A DNA stretch of 48,172 nt from Pararhodobacter sp. CCB-MM2 (GCF_001691415.1 NZ_LRRR01000033.1:1-48172), one strand, 5' to 3'. Positions 24,966 to 33,468 are shown, counted from the first letter of the stretch. A program made the numbers and translations. Notes: generated by a model not told the origin, from the letters alone.

Positions 24966-26975
24966 TCATACACCCCGGCCATACAGGGGGTCGTCAGGCG
25001 GCAGAACCGTCCAACGCTCATAAGGATTGCGGTTTTTGTCATAGTCGCTGCGCTTAACAATCCTTTTTTCGTCGGAAAGTTTCGCTATCGCCAGTTTCAC
25101 GCGCGCCTTCACTTCCTTGTTGCCTTCGGGATATTCGCGGGGGAACATATCGGACAAACCATGATATGCCGTCTTTGGCCCATGCGTCGCAACGCGGATT
25201 GGTTCGCCCCGGCTCTGCGCTTCCTGAATATGAGCAAAAACTTGTTCGGCCAACGACGACAGGCTTTCATCAATCGCTGCGGCAATTTCGTAATTTGAGA
25301 ATGAAGAAAGGATGCCAGTTTCTGGATTCCGTCGCAGTCGAAACGGCGCAGCCTTCGGCCCCAAGTTTGCCTTTTCGTGCGAGACAAGGATATGTTCGGG
25401 AAGATGGGCTTCGGCCGGAACGATTTTCATAAACATGCGCGAACGAACGCCGTTATTCCACGCAACAGAACCGTTGTAAGTTTTTGCCCCGCCCTTTGTC
25501 GCCGTTTCGGCGTTGACGTGCGCAAGAAGAAGAATGTTGCAGTCGGTGCGGGCAGCTATTCCGCGAAGTGCACTGATAAAGGCATTGACGGGAACAAGCC
25601 CGTTGTGATCGGCAAGGAATACCGTCGACGCGTTGTCAATGAATACTTGCTTCGCCCCGGTAGCGACGATGCGCTGTTCAAGTTCGACCAAGGCTGCGGT
25701 TGAAACCCCGGCAGGATTGTCGCGTGTTTCGGTCCAAAATGCTGCGCCTTCAATGTCCCAAAGATGAAAACGCCGGAAACCTTCCATCAGCCAATCACCG
25801 GAAAAATTCAGGTTCAGCGCGGCGGCAATCGCTTTCAGTCGCCTGCCGCACTCAATTGCCGCATCTTCGGCGGTTACGAACAGAACAGGGATGGATGAAG
25901 GGATTTGGAGTGATAGCGCCGATATGCCGAAAGCAAGACACAAGCCCCATGCCAGCGCGAACATGGTCTTACCCACGCCACCGTCAGCCGACAGAAGGGT
26001 GACTTCGCCGACAGGGGTTAAGAACGTGGTCGTGAACAGCCGTTCGGGCGTTGTTTCGACAATCCTAAGAAGCCCGGTCAAATCCAGTGTTTCGGCGAAT
26101 TCTACTGCGCCCCCCTGCCCGGCAAAGGGATTGTTCGTGGCGATAGGGTTGTTTACGCGCGGAACATCTTGCCGGTATCCTGGGTTCTGCCAGCCGTTCG
26201 CTTCGGCTTCCTTGAACAGCGCATTCGGCCCAGTATGATCGGACCTAATATCGTGCTGCCATTTGCGATCAAATTCAGCGTCACCGGGATAGTTTGGCAG
26301 TAGCTTGGAGTGATGCCTTGCGAGTTCGCGGCCATCATCCCCGAGCGGTTTCAGTCTGGAAAGCTGCCGTTGCCAACCGCCGTAGCTGACCCAATCGACA
26401 TAGGGCGCAGCGCTCCACAAGTCCCGCAGCTTCGCGGCGTCCAGCGGGCCAGCCTGTTCCCGTGTAGGGAGTGCAGCCGGTGACGCCTTCCCTGCCGCGT
26501 GGCGGGGCGCTATGGCCTGCGCAACGAAGGGCGCAAGGTCGGTCGGCTGCGGGTCGCGGATACCCTTCGTCGTGACGGTGAAGTATCGCCCGCCTGCGTA
26601 AGCCTCATACCCACTGTTGTTGCTGGCAAGGGCGGGGAAGGACGGTCCAAAGCCGATAGCATGGATGCCACCGTTCGGGCTTTCTTCCACATACCCCGGC
26701 GCATTGTCTCGCAGGAACGCGGCGGCTTCTTCGCTGTCGCCGTCAATGCCCTGCCAGCCATCGCCCAAGGCGAAGCCCAAACCGTCGCCCCCCTGCACGG
26801 CGGCAACCGCTTCCTGATAGGTCGCCCAATTCGCTGGATCGGTATTGTCGCAGGCGCGTCCAGTTCGGACGTTGCAAGGTATCTTCGGTCGCTTGCCGTT
26901 CGCGTTTGCAGGACCATATCGCCACAACAACCAGCGCGCGGCTTCCATCATTAATTCCGAAGTCAATTGTGACAT
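24966..26975 (-). CDS. primase-polymerase/helicase replication protein
   Basis: A 669-residue multidomain replication protein. Residues 1-160 resemble the bifunctional primase-polymerase domain (GLGFALGDGWQGIDGDSEE, then SPNGGIHAIGF). About 185-265 matches the primase C-terminal PriCT-2 type (YVDWVSYGGWQRQLSRL). About 310-520 is a RecA-like ATPase of the RepA/hexameric helicase type, with Walker A SADGGVGKT near residue 330, Walker B KQVFIDNAS and sensor NILLLAHVN. The C terminus looks like a winged helix. Such fusions drive autonomous replication of phage satellites and plasmids. The start ATG at 26975 lacks a strong ribosome site. The candidate origin lies immediately downstream. Confidence 0.85.
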   Translation of the reverse strand: MSQLTSELMMEAARWLLWRYGPANANGKRPKIPCNVRTGRACDNTDPANWATYQEAVAAVQGGDGLGFALGDGWQGIDGDSEEAAAFLRDNAPGYVEESPNGGIHAIGFGPSFPALASNNSGYEAYAGGRYFTVTTKGIRDPQPTDLAPFVAQAIAPRHAAGKASPAALPTREQAGPLDAAKLRDLWSAAPYVDWVSYGGWQRQLSRLKPLGDDGRELARHHSKLLPNYPGDAEFDRKWQHDIRSDHTGPNALFKEAEANGWQNPGYRQDVPRVNNPIATNNPFAGQGGAVEFAETLDLTGLLRIVETTPERLFTTTFLTPVGEVTLLSADGGVGKTMFALAWGLCLAFGISALSLQIPSSIPVLFVTAEDAAIECGRRLKAIAAALNLNFSGDWLMEGFRRFHLWDIEGAAFWTETRDNPAGVSTAALVELEQRIVATGAKQVFIDNASTVFLADHNGLVPVNAFISALRGIAARTDCNILLLAHVNAETATKGGAKTYNGSVAWNNGVRSRMFMKIVPAEAHLPEHILVSHEKANLGPKAAPFRLRRNPETGILSSFSNYEIAAAIDESLSSLAEQVFAHIQEAQSRGEPIRVATHGPKTAYHGLSDMFPREYPEGNKEVKARVKLAIAKLSDEKRIVKRSDYDKNRNPYERWTVLPPDDPLYGRGV

Positions 26976-27109
26976 TTCCAGCAGCCTTGTTTTTCTTAGG
27001 TCTTTGTTAGGAAGAGGCGATCCGGCGTCCGGCTGCGCAGCGTTCTAAATTTCGGCTAATTTTCAAATAGAAAGATGATTGGTTATACGGCAAGCCGTTC
27101 CACCAATCG

Positions 27110-27445
27110 CTACGAACGGTCTTTGCGCGCTTCGACAAGCTGCGAAACAAGGACGCGGATTTGTTCGGGGGTTCTGCCCGCAATCCTCGCCGCGCTGATC
27201 CGTTCCACTTCGTCCAGCGGCCAAACGACCATGCGCCGGGAAATGGTGATCGGTCGGGGGAAGACGCCCTTCGACATATCGGCATACAGGGCCGAAGTCG
27301 AAATTCCGCCAAGCATCGCCTTGACCGTATCAAGACGAACTTGGACGTGCTGCGCGCTTTCGGGAATTAGGGGTTCGGACTTCGCGGCGGACCGGTCGAA
27401 CGCATCTGCGCCCGGCGTCGTGTCACTGGAACTGTGAAGGGTCAT
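27110..27445 (-). CDS. AlpA-family DNA-binding regulator
   Basis: A 111-residue protein. Residues about 35-90 form the MerR-like winged helix of the AlpA/excisionase family: VKAMLGGISTSALYADMSKGVFPRPITISRRMVVWPLDEVERI. The motif order is the recognition helix, then the FPRPI wing and the VWP(L)xEV ending. AlpA proteins in P4-like satellites activate or assist integrase expression and excision. It sits between integrase and primase, as in those elements. A disordered N-terminal tail of about 30 residues is extra. Confidence 0.85.
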   Translation of the reverse strand: MTLHSSSDTTPGADAFDRSAAKSEPLIPESAQHVQVRLDTVKAMLGGISTSALYADMSKGVFPRPITISRRMVVWPLDEVERISAARIAGRTPEQIRVLVSQLVEARKDRS

Positions 27446-27537
27446 CGTGCTTCCTCATGCTTACTTGTGGGCATGAGACGAAGCTATCGGGTCGCCGGAT
27501 CGGCGTATAAGACGCAACTGAAAGGGAAAATATCCGC

Positions 27538-28044
27538 CTAGTTGGTATTGTTGCGGGCGTCTTTTGCGGGCTGATACCAGTCAGCTTCGATCTCAAACAC
27601 CGCAAGCGCATACTGAACAGCGCGCCCAAATGCCGTTGATGGCTCCCCGTCATATGCGGATTTTCCAACGCCGACACTTCGACCGGTGGCAACAAACAGC
27701 TTTGCGACGGCGTTCGCGATGATGCGCGCCCGTTCCTTCCGTCCTTTGGTCGCCGGGTATGCTCTAGCGTCGGTGAAATGCGCCGCTACTGCCGCTTCGG
27801 CAAGAATGTCGTCCCTGATTTCGGTCAGGTGAGGAAACTTGGCTTCAAACTTGGCAGCAAAGTCACGAAGGGCTTTTGCCTCCTGCCGCGCTTCGCCGCT
27901 TTCGGATCGTTCTGCCATCCAAAGGTTGAAGGTCAATAGAGTGCCGAACGCGGCTTCAACTTCTGGAACGCTGCAACCCACATGCTTCGCGATCTTGGCA
28001 ATTCGATCATCGCCAGCCAAGGGATTAAAGGTCTGACCTTCCAT
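27538..28044 (-). CDS. hypothetical protein coupled to the integrase
   Basis: A 168-residue, largely alpha-helical soluble protein of unknown function. Visible features are VGCSVPEVEAAFGTLL near the N terminus, a charged central helix (EARQEAKALRDFAAKFEAKF) and a C-terminal FGRAVQYALAVFEIEADWYQPA. No family recognised. The ATG at 28044 overlaps the integrase stop (TGATG), so the two are translated together; a role in control of integration or excision is a guess from that coupling. A GTG at 28047 is an equal alternative start. Confidence 0.6.
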   Translation of the reverse strand: MEGQTFNPLAGDDRIAKIAKHVGCSVPEVEAAFGTLLTFNLWMAERSESGEARQEAKALRDFAAKFEAKFPHLTEIRDDILAEAAVAAHFTDARAYPATKGRKERARIIANAVAKLFVATGRSVGVGKSAYDGEPSTAFGRAVQYALAVFEIEADWYQPAKDARNNTN

Positions 28045-29570
28045 CACGCGACCCCCCGGTTCGTCAGATCAACGACATTTCCGGCGGGCTTCTTGCCATG
28101 ACAGACAGCGGCCCAATGCGCCATCATTCCGCGACGCTTGTTCAGCATATCGCCGCGCGCATAGGCTTGGGCGACCTTCGTATCAACTTTATGAGCCAGA
28201 GCGACCTCTGCCATAGCAGGATCGTATTCGGTTTCGTTCTGAACCCATGTGCGGAACGTCGCGCGACAAGTTCCATGGGGAACGGCGGGCCGTTTGCTTT
28301 CCCGATCAACGTATCCGCAACCGTCCTTCTTCAACTTCGCTTCGTGCATCAGCCTCATAACTTTGCTGATTGTCATATCCGAAATCGGCTTTCCCTTCTT
28401 GCTGGACGGAAAAACAAGGTCTTCGCCCGGCAGCCGGGGAAGAGCCTTCAACACTTCGACGGCTGCGGATGACAAAGGAACAACGTGCGGGCGTGACATT
28501 TTCATTCTATCCGCGCTGATAACCCATTGGGGGTTGTCGCCGTCCATGTCCCGAACTTCATCCCATGTCATGTTGCGGACTTCGCCCGACCGGCTGGCGC
28601 ACAACATGGCAAATTCAAGCGCCCGCGCCCCCGTGCCCTTCCGCTGGCGCAGTTCGGCGAACCATGTGGGCAAATCGGGAAGGTCCAACGCCGGTTGATT
28701 GGTTTTTTTCGCAACCTTCGACGGGTTCGGCAGAAGTTCCTTTAGGTTGCCCGTCCAGCGCGCCGGGTTGTCGCCCGCCCGAAAGCCCGAAACGGTCGCC
28801 CAAGAAAGGGCAGCTTCAATACGGTTGCGCAGGCGCGACGCGGTTTCGGTTCGGCATTCCCACAATGTGCCGATGACTTCGCCTGACTTATCACGGAAAT
28901 CTTGGTTCAGGACGCGCAGCACGTCCGAAACTTCGATTTCATCAACGCTCATATCGCCGATGATCGGCAGGGCGTAAGCGTCAAGGCTGTTGCGCCAAGC
29001 TTGCCGGTATCGGTCATTGGACAACTCGGCGTCCTTCTTTTTGAGATATTCGCCGACCGCATCCTTGAAGGTCTTCTTGCGGGCTTCCTCAAGCGCCTTC
29101 GCTTCCGCCGCTGCGCGTTCGGCTTCCGCTTCGTCCCGCACCGCCTGTTGCTTCCGCAGTTCAAGCGCGGCCCGGTGTTCGATAGGGTCAATTCCGGCCC
29201 TTACCATGTCTTTCAGGATCAGGCGAAGCTTGCGAACGTCAGCAAGGCGAAGATCGTTCGGCTTCGCGACAATATCGGCCAAGGTCATGCGTTCGAGTTC
29301 AGGAACGTCATCGGCGTCTTTTTCGTCGTAATCGAAGACCGACCCCAAGCCCATGCTACGAAGCTTGCCGGGGATGCGCTTCGGTGTTCGACCGGCGGCA
29401 AGGTCTTCGTCCGACAGCTTTTCATAGGTTGGAACCGTGAACTTGAAGACCCAAGATTTCGTGCCCCACTTCGACACTTGCAGGTAAAGCCCGCCGCCGT
29501 CGCGATAGTGCCCCGGCTTCTTGAGGCTTTTGATTTTTGCGACTGTCAACAGTTCGGTTCCGCGCGCCAC
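28044..29570 (-). CDS. int: P4-type tyrosine recombinase (integrase)
   Basis: A 508-residue integrase. The N-terminal DUF4102 arm-binding domain (LKKPGHYRDGGGLYLQVS) is followed by a core-binding helical domain (about 165-290) and the catalytic domain. Its active-site residues are Arg at about 327 (CASRSGEVRNM), His432 and Arg435 in PHGTCRATFRTW, and Tyr at about 470 in VAQAYARGDML. GTG at 29570 is the preferred start because AGGAGG lies eight bases before it; the in-frame GTG at 29579 falls inside that ribosome site. It should recombine the 15-bp core in tRNA-Tyr. The lysine-rich middle (residues 130-170) is a long charged coiled segment. Confidence 0.93.
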   Translation of the reverse strand: MARGTELLTVAKIKSLKKPGHYRDGGGLYLQVSKWGTKSWVFKFTVPTYEKLSDEDLAAGRTPKRIPGKLRSMGLGSVFDYDEKDADDVPELERMTLADIVAKPNDLRLADVRKLRLILKDMVRAGIDPIEHRAALELRKQQAVRDEAEAERAAAEAKALEEARKKTFKDAVGEYLKKKDAELSNDRYRQAWRNSLDAYALPIIGDMSVDEIEVSDVLRVLNQDFRDKSGEVIGTLWECRTETASRLRNRIEAALSWATVSGFRAGDNPARWTGNLKELLPNPSKVAKKTNQPALDLPDLPTWFAELRQRKGTGARALEFAMLCASRSGEVRNMTWDEVRDMDGDNPQWVISADRMKMSRPHVVPLSSAAVEVLKALPRLPGEDLVFPSSKKGKPISDMTISKVMRLMHEAKLKKDGCGYVDRESKRPAVPHGTCRATFRTWVQNETEYDPAMAEVALAHKVDTKVAQAYARGDMLNKRRGMMAHWAAVCHGKKPAGNVVDLTNRGVA

Positions 29571-29619
29571 GCCTGCCACCTCCTAACCAATCCCTAACAA
29601 AGAAATTAGCTGGAACTAG

Positions 29620-29702
29620 GCGGAACCGTCAAGAGTCATGCGAAACCGAAATCAAATTAACTAACTGTTTTTAAATGAGAAACAAGAAGCTTGCGGAACC
29701 GT
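29620..29702. repeat. direct repeats between integrase and attR, possible arm sites
   Basis: GCGGAACCGT occurs exactly at 29620-29629 and 29693-29702, with a looser copy (GCGAAACCGA) at 29640-29649. The spacing and place, between integrase start and attachment core in an AT-rich stretch, fit arm-type integrase binding sites. Confidence 0.5.
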
Positions 29703-29722
29703 GCGGAAGCATGACCGGTGGA

Positions 29723-29737
29723 AGGGTCGCCCACCAT
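29723..29737. repeat. attR, right attachment core
   Basis: AGGGTCGCCCACCAT, identical to the tRNA-Tyr 3' end at 14809-14823. Sequence to its right has host-like composition and begins the acr3 region. Confidence 0.88.
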
Positions 29738-29762
29738 CCTCCCTCTCGGGACAGGATGGTGG
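29731..29762. terminator. hairpin spanning attR, possible acr3 terminator
   Basis: CCACCATCCT and AGGATGGTGG form perfect 10-base arms around a 12-base loop, 34 bases past the acr3 stop. No T-run is present on either strand. The left arm is partly made of the attachment core itself, so the hairpin exists only in the integrated or attR form. Confidence 0.4.
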
Positions 29763-29796
29763 CCCACGCTAACCTCTCTGATATCTCAGGTGAAAC

Positions 29797-30822
29797 TCAC
29801 GGCTCTGCCGGGAAGCTTCCGCGTGTCCGGTTTGCGAAGGCCACGAGCGACAGCATCACCGGCACCTCGACCAGCACACCCACCACCGTGGCCAGTGCCG
29901 CGCCCGATTGCAGGCCGAAAAGGCCGATGGCGACCGCGACGGCGAGTTCGAAGAAATTCGATGTGCCGATTAGGGCGCAGGGCGCGGCGACACGGTGCGG
30001 CAACCGCCAGGCCCAGGCCCAGGCATAGCCCAGCGCGAAGATGCCGTAGCTTTGCAGCACGATGGGCACAGCAAGCAGCGCGATCAGTAGCGGGCGCTCC
30101 AGGATCACCGGCCCCTGGAAGCCGAACAGCAGCACCACCGTCAGCAACAGCCCCAGGATCGAACCCGGCTTGATCCGCGCCATGAAGCCCTCGACCGCCG
30201 CCAAGCCGCCCTTGGCCAGCAGCGCCCGGCGGGTCAGGATCCCGGCGATCAGCGGCACCACGACATAGAGCACGACCGACAGCACCAGCGTTGCCCAGGG
30301 CACCTCGATCTCGGTCACGCCCAGAAGGAAAGCCACGATCGGCGCGAAGGCCACGACCATGACGAGGTCATTCACAGAGACCTGCACCAGCGTGTAATTC
30401 GGGTCGCCCTTGGTCAGCTGCGACCAGACGAAGACCATCGCCGTGCAGGGCGCCGCGCCCAGAAGGATCAGGCCTGCGATGTATTGCGGGGCGTCCTGCG
30501 GGTCGATGAGGCCGGCGAAGACATGCTCGAAGAACAACACGCCCAGCGCGGCCATGGTGAAGGGCTTGATCAGCCAATTGACCACCAGCGTGATGATCAA
30601 CCCCTTGGGCCGCGCCCCGACCGAGCGGATCGAGCCGAAATCCACGCCGATCATCATCGGGTAGACCATGGCCCAGATCAGCACCGCGACGATCAGGTTC
30701 ACCGAGGCATATTCCAGCCCCGCCAAGACCCCGAAGATCCCCGGCATCACCGCGCCGAGGATCAGGCCCGCGATCAGGGCCAGCGCGACCCAGAGGCTGA
30801 GCCAGCGTTCGAACAGGGACAT
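29797..30822 (-). CDS. acr3: ACR3-family arsenite efflux transporter
   Basis: A 341-residue inner-membrane protein with ten predicted membrane segments, of the ACR3 arsenite exporter family (bile/arsenite/riboflavin transporter superfamily). The essential Cys lies in LLGAAPCTAMVFVWSQLTKG, followed by the conserved NYTLVQVSVND. Further signatures are MIGVDFGSI and FALGYAWAWAWRLPH. The start at 30822 (MSLFERW) has GGAGG six bases upstream. No arsR, arsC or arsH gene is nearby, so it is an orphan exporter. The related antimonite substrate is possible. Confidence 0.92.
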   Translation of the reverse strand: MSLFERWLSLWVALALIAGLILGAVMPGIFGVLAGLEYASVNLIVAVLIWAMVYPMMIGVDFGSIRSVGARPKGLIITLVVNWLIKPFTMAALGVLFFEHVFAGLIDPQDAPQYIAGLILLGAAPCTAMVFVWSQLTKGDPNYTLVQVSVNDLVMVVAFAPIVAFLLGVTEIEVPWATLVLSVVLYVVVPLIAGILTRRALLAKGGLAAVEGFMARIKPGSILGLLLTVVLLFGFQGPVILERPLLIALLAVPIVLQSYGIFALGYAWAWAWRLPHRVAAPCALIGTSNFFELAVAVAIGLFGLQSGAALATVVGVLVEVPVMLSLVAFANRTRGSFPAEP

Positions 30823-30892
30823 CGGGGCCTCCGGGCATGCTGCGTCGCGGCGGACCCTAGACCGGCCCCTGCCCCCGGGCAAGCGCGACGGC

Positions 30893-32797
30893 TCAGGCCG
30901 CGGGCTTCAGGATGCCGGCGAAGAAGTTGGTCAGTTCCTCGCGCGCTGTCAGTGGCAAAACCTGCGCGACATATTGATCGGGGCGCACCACGACCACGCA
31001 GCCCTGCGCACGGTCGATGCCTCGGGCGTCGAAAATGTCGCCCGCGCGCAGATCGGCGCAGAAGACCTTCTCGTAGTCGCAGAGCCCGTAATCGCCCTTG
31101 TGGGGCCGCAGCATCGAGGGCATCGCGCCGTAGTCCACCTCGCGGAAACCCGGCTGGAACACCGCGCGCACGTCGATCACCGCGTCCACATCCTCGCCCA
31201 CGCGGGTATGCGCGACGATGGGCGAGTCCGGGTCGCTCTCCAGCCAGTCACACAGCGTCGCGACAGCGCCACCCTTCTGCCCCGCATCCCCCTCGGGCGC
31301 GAAGAGGAACAGCCGCCAGCGCGCGTCGGCGTCGATGCAATGGCCCAGTTCCATCGGCTTCGCATCCGCCAGCCGCACCGCCGGCGCTGAGTGGAAGCGC
31401 TTGCCGATGTCATAGCCCGTGGCCAGCGCCTGATGCGCCGCCCCGCCGGTCAGGGCCGAGGGTTCGTATTGGATCGTCAGCCCGCAGGTGAAGGGCAGGT
31501 TGCCGATGAAGGCGCGCGCGACGGCGGGCAGATCGCCCGGCACATCTTCGCCCGCCGCGCCGCCGACAACGCGCGACCATTTGTGGTCGAAGTCGACAAG
31601 GCCCTTGGCCGCACCGCGCCGTTCCTCGGTATAGGAATGCAGCAGCGCAGGTTCGGCCCGGCCTTCCAGCACCGAGATCAGCTTCCAGCCGAGGTTGAAC
31701 GTGTCGCCCATCGAGACATTCATCCCCTGCCCGGCCTTCGGGCTATGGGTGTGGCAGGCGTCGCCTGCCAGCATCACGCGGGGCGCGCGGGTGCTGACCT
31801 GATCGGCGGGCACATCGTCAAACTTGTCGGTCAGACGATGGCCGATCTCGTAGATCGACCACCAGACGACCTCTTTCACATCGAGCGAATGCGGATGCAG
31901 GATGCGCTGCGCCTTGTCGATGATGTGGCTCGCATCCATCCCGCGATCAGCGACGCGCTCATCCTCGCCCAGCCGGTCAAGTTCGACATAGAGCCGCACG
32001 AGGTAGCCCCCCTCGCGCGGCAGCACCATCAGCGTGCCCTCATGCTCGGAGCGCACGAAGCTCTTCATCCGCCAATCGGGGAAATCGGTGACGGCGAGGA
32101 GGTCGATCACCCCCCAGGCGTGATGCGCCGCATCGCCATGCAGCGCCCCGCCGATGGCCCGCCGGACCGAAGAGCGCGCGCCGTCGCAGCCGACGACGTA
32201 ATTGGCGCGAACCACCGAGGTCCGCCCCTCCTGCCCCGGCGCGGTATGTTCCAGCGTGACGGTGACGGGATGGTCGTCGGTCGAGGGATCAATCACCAGA
32301 TCGGCGACGCGGTAGCCATAATCAGGCTCCAGCCGCGTCGGCGAATTCTGCATGATATCCAGATACATGTCATGCACGCGGGCCTGATTGATCAGCACAT
32401 GGGGCATCTCGGACATCCCGTCCGGCACGTCCTGAACACGGGCGGCGCGGCTGATGCCGCCTTCCTCGCCCGGGGTCCAAAAGGTCGTCTCGTTGATCCA
32501 GACCGATTCGCGGCGCATCTTCTCGCCGAAGCCGAAGGCCTGAAACATCTCCATCGAGCGGACCGAGATTCCGTCCGCCTGCCCCTTCTCCATCCGCCCC
32601 AGCTTGGGCTCGACGATCATCGTGCGGATCGAGGGATGCATCGACAGTTGCGCCGCCAAACAGAGGCCCGCCGGGCCGCAGCCGGCGATCAGCACATCGA
32701 TCGTCTCGGGCAGGCCGTCCCTGCGGTCATGCGCATTGGCTGCGGCCGCGTGGATATCGGGATCGCCCGCCCGGAAGCCGTTCAGATGGTACTGCAT
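30893..32797 (-). CDS. mobA: FAD-dependent aromatic hydroxylase, 3-hydroxybenzoate 4-monooxygenase-like
   Basis: A 634-residue flavoprotein monooxygenase of the phenol-hydroxylase type. The FAD-binding domain has AGCGPAGLCLAAQL, the second motif VGCDGARSSVRRAIG and the GDACHTHSPKAGQGMNVSM signature. The C-terminal 200 residues form the thioredoxin-like domain of this group. Length and the divergent MarR gene match the mobA/mobR arrangement known for 3-hydroxybenzoate hydroxylase, which makes protocatechuate. Phenol 2-monooxygenase-like substrates are the alternative. The ATG at 32797 has GGAGG at -6; the extra in-frame codons to 32869 read through the operator. Confidence 0.82.
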   Translation of the reverse strand: MQYHLNGFRAGDPDIHAAAANAHDRRDGLPETIDVLIAGCGPAGLCLAAQLSMHPSIRTMIVEPKLGRMEKGQADGISVRSMEMFQAFGFGEKMRRESVWINETTFWTPGEEGGISRAARVQDVPDGMSEMPHVLINQARVHDMYLDIMQNSPTRLEPDYGYRVADLVIDPSTDDHPVTVTLEHTAPGQEGRTSVVRANYVVGCDGARSSVRRAIGGALHGDAAHHAWGVIDLLAVTDFPDWRMKSFVRSEHEGTLMVLPREGGYLVRLYVELDRLGEDERVADRGMDASHIIDKAQRILHPHSLDVKEVVWWSIYEIGHRLTDKFDDVPADQVSTRAPRVMLAGDACHTHSPKAGQGMNVSMGDTFNLGWKLISVLEGRAEPALLHSYTEERRGAAKGLVDFDHKWSRVVGGAAGEDVPGDLPAVARAFIGNLPFTCGLTIQYEPSALTGGAAHQALATGYDIGKRFHSAPAVRLADAKPMELGHCIDADARWRLFLFAPEGDAGQKGGAVATLCDWLESDPDSPIVAHTRVGEDVDAVIDVRAVFQPGFREVDYGAMPSMLRPHKGDYGLCDYEKVFCADLRAGDIFDARGIDRAQGCVVVVRPDQYVAQVLPLTAREELTNFFAGILKPAA

Positions 32798-32850
32798 GAG
32801 GTCCTCCCAACCCGTGATTCCATGGCCCCGCATCGCGGGGGATGCAGAAT

Positions 32851-32899
32851 TGATAACTGTACATATCATCTTGCGTCAACGAAAAAGTATGTGTACTTT
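32851..32899. promoter_or_regulatory. mobA promoter and MarR operators
   Basis: For mobA on the minus strand, TTGACG (32874-32879) and TTATCA (32851-32856) are 17 bases apart. An interrupted palindrome TGATA-n8-TATCA (32851-32868) covers the spacer and -10. A second one, AAAGTA-TGTG-TACTTT (32884-32899), is perfect and lies on the side of the divergent marR gene. Both share GTACATA/TATGTGTAC-like words. Binding by the adjacent MarR protein is the natural reading. Confidence 0.65.
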
Positions 32900-32953
32900 C
32901 TATTTCAGCCGAAACGCTGTACGATCAAGGTGATAGAGACGGGAGAGGACGCG

Positions 32954-33382
32954 ATGGAAGCCCTCGGCATGGCCGGTCACCTGATCCGGCGGCTGCATCA
33001 GCAATCGACGCAGGTCTTCACGCAGCATGCGCGGGAGGCCGGGTTCGACCTCACATCGGTGCAATTCGCGGCGATGGATGCGATCCGTCAGCATCCCGGC
33101 GTCGATCAGGCGGGGGTGGCCGCGCTCATCGCCTATGACCGCGCGACGATTGGCGGGGTGATCGAGCGGCTGGTGACCAAGGGGCTGGTCGAGCGCGTGG
33201 TCAATCCGCGCGACAGGCGGGCGCGCGAGCTGCGCCTGACCGAGACGGGGTCCAAGCTGTTCGACGCCTTCCTGCCCCTGGTCAAACGCCTGCAGGCCGA
33301 GATCCTCGCGCCGCTGAGTGACGAGGAACGCACGCTGTTCCTGTCCTTGGCGCGCAAATCGCTCTCCGTGCCCTCCGACTGA
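32954..33382 (+). CDS. MarR-family regulator (MobR-like)
   Basis: A 142-residue MarR repressor with the usual dimerisation helices at both ends and a winged helix in the middle (VDQAGVAALIAYDRATIGGVIERLVTKGLVER, wing NPRDRRARELRLTE). It is divergent from the aromatic hydroxylase and most likely represses it until the aromatic substrate binds. ATG at 32954 follows GGGAGAGG. The in-frame frame open upstream is antisense to mobA and is not coding. Confidence 0.88.
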   Translation: MEALGMAGHLIRRLHQQSTQVFTQHAREAGFDLTSVQFAAMDAIRQHPGVDQAGVAALIAYDRATIGGVIERLVTKGLVERVVNPRDRRARELRLTETGSKLFDAFLPLVKRLQAEILAPLSDEERTLFLSLARKSLSVPSD

Positions 33383-33468
33383 GCGCACAGAAGCCGCGCG
33401 CCCCTGCACGGCGCTTTCGCTTTGCCGGGGCGGTCGGCGGGCCTAGGCTTGGCGCAAAAGGATCCCCC

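Larger units (their letters stand above)
14809..29737. mobile_element. 14.9-kb integrative element in tRNA-Tyr, satellite-like with defence cargo
   Basis: The element is bounded by a 15-bp direct repeat, one copy being the tRNA-Tyr 3' end. It contains a P4-type tyrosine integrase, an AlpA-like regulator, a primase-helicase with an adjacent repeat-rich candidate origin, and small hypothetical proteins in the right half. The left half holds McrBC and a methyltransferase-PIN pair. Base composition and codon use differ from the flanks, most strongly at 19850-23040, which is visibly AT-richer. I see no structural phage genes, relaxase or type IV secretion genes. The closest known class is a phage satellite or satellite-derived defence island. 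The integrase lies at the end away from the intact tRNA gene. Confidence 0.88.

Noticed and set aside
14809..29737. Calling the element a prophage or conjugative element
   Set aside because: No capsid, portal, tail, lysis, relaxase or secretion genes are visible, and 14.9 kb is too small for either in complete form.
31391..33382. Long N-terminal extension of the MarR regulator
   Set aside because: The extension is antisense to the hydroxylase gene. The ATG at 32954 has a good ribosome site and gives a normal MarR length.
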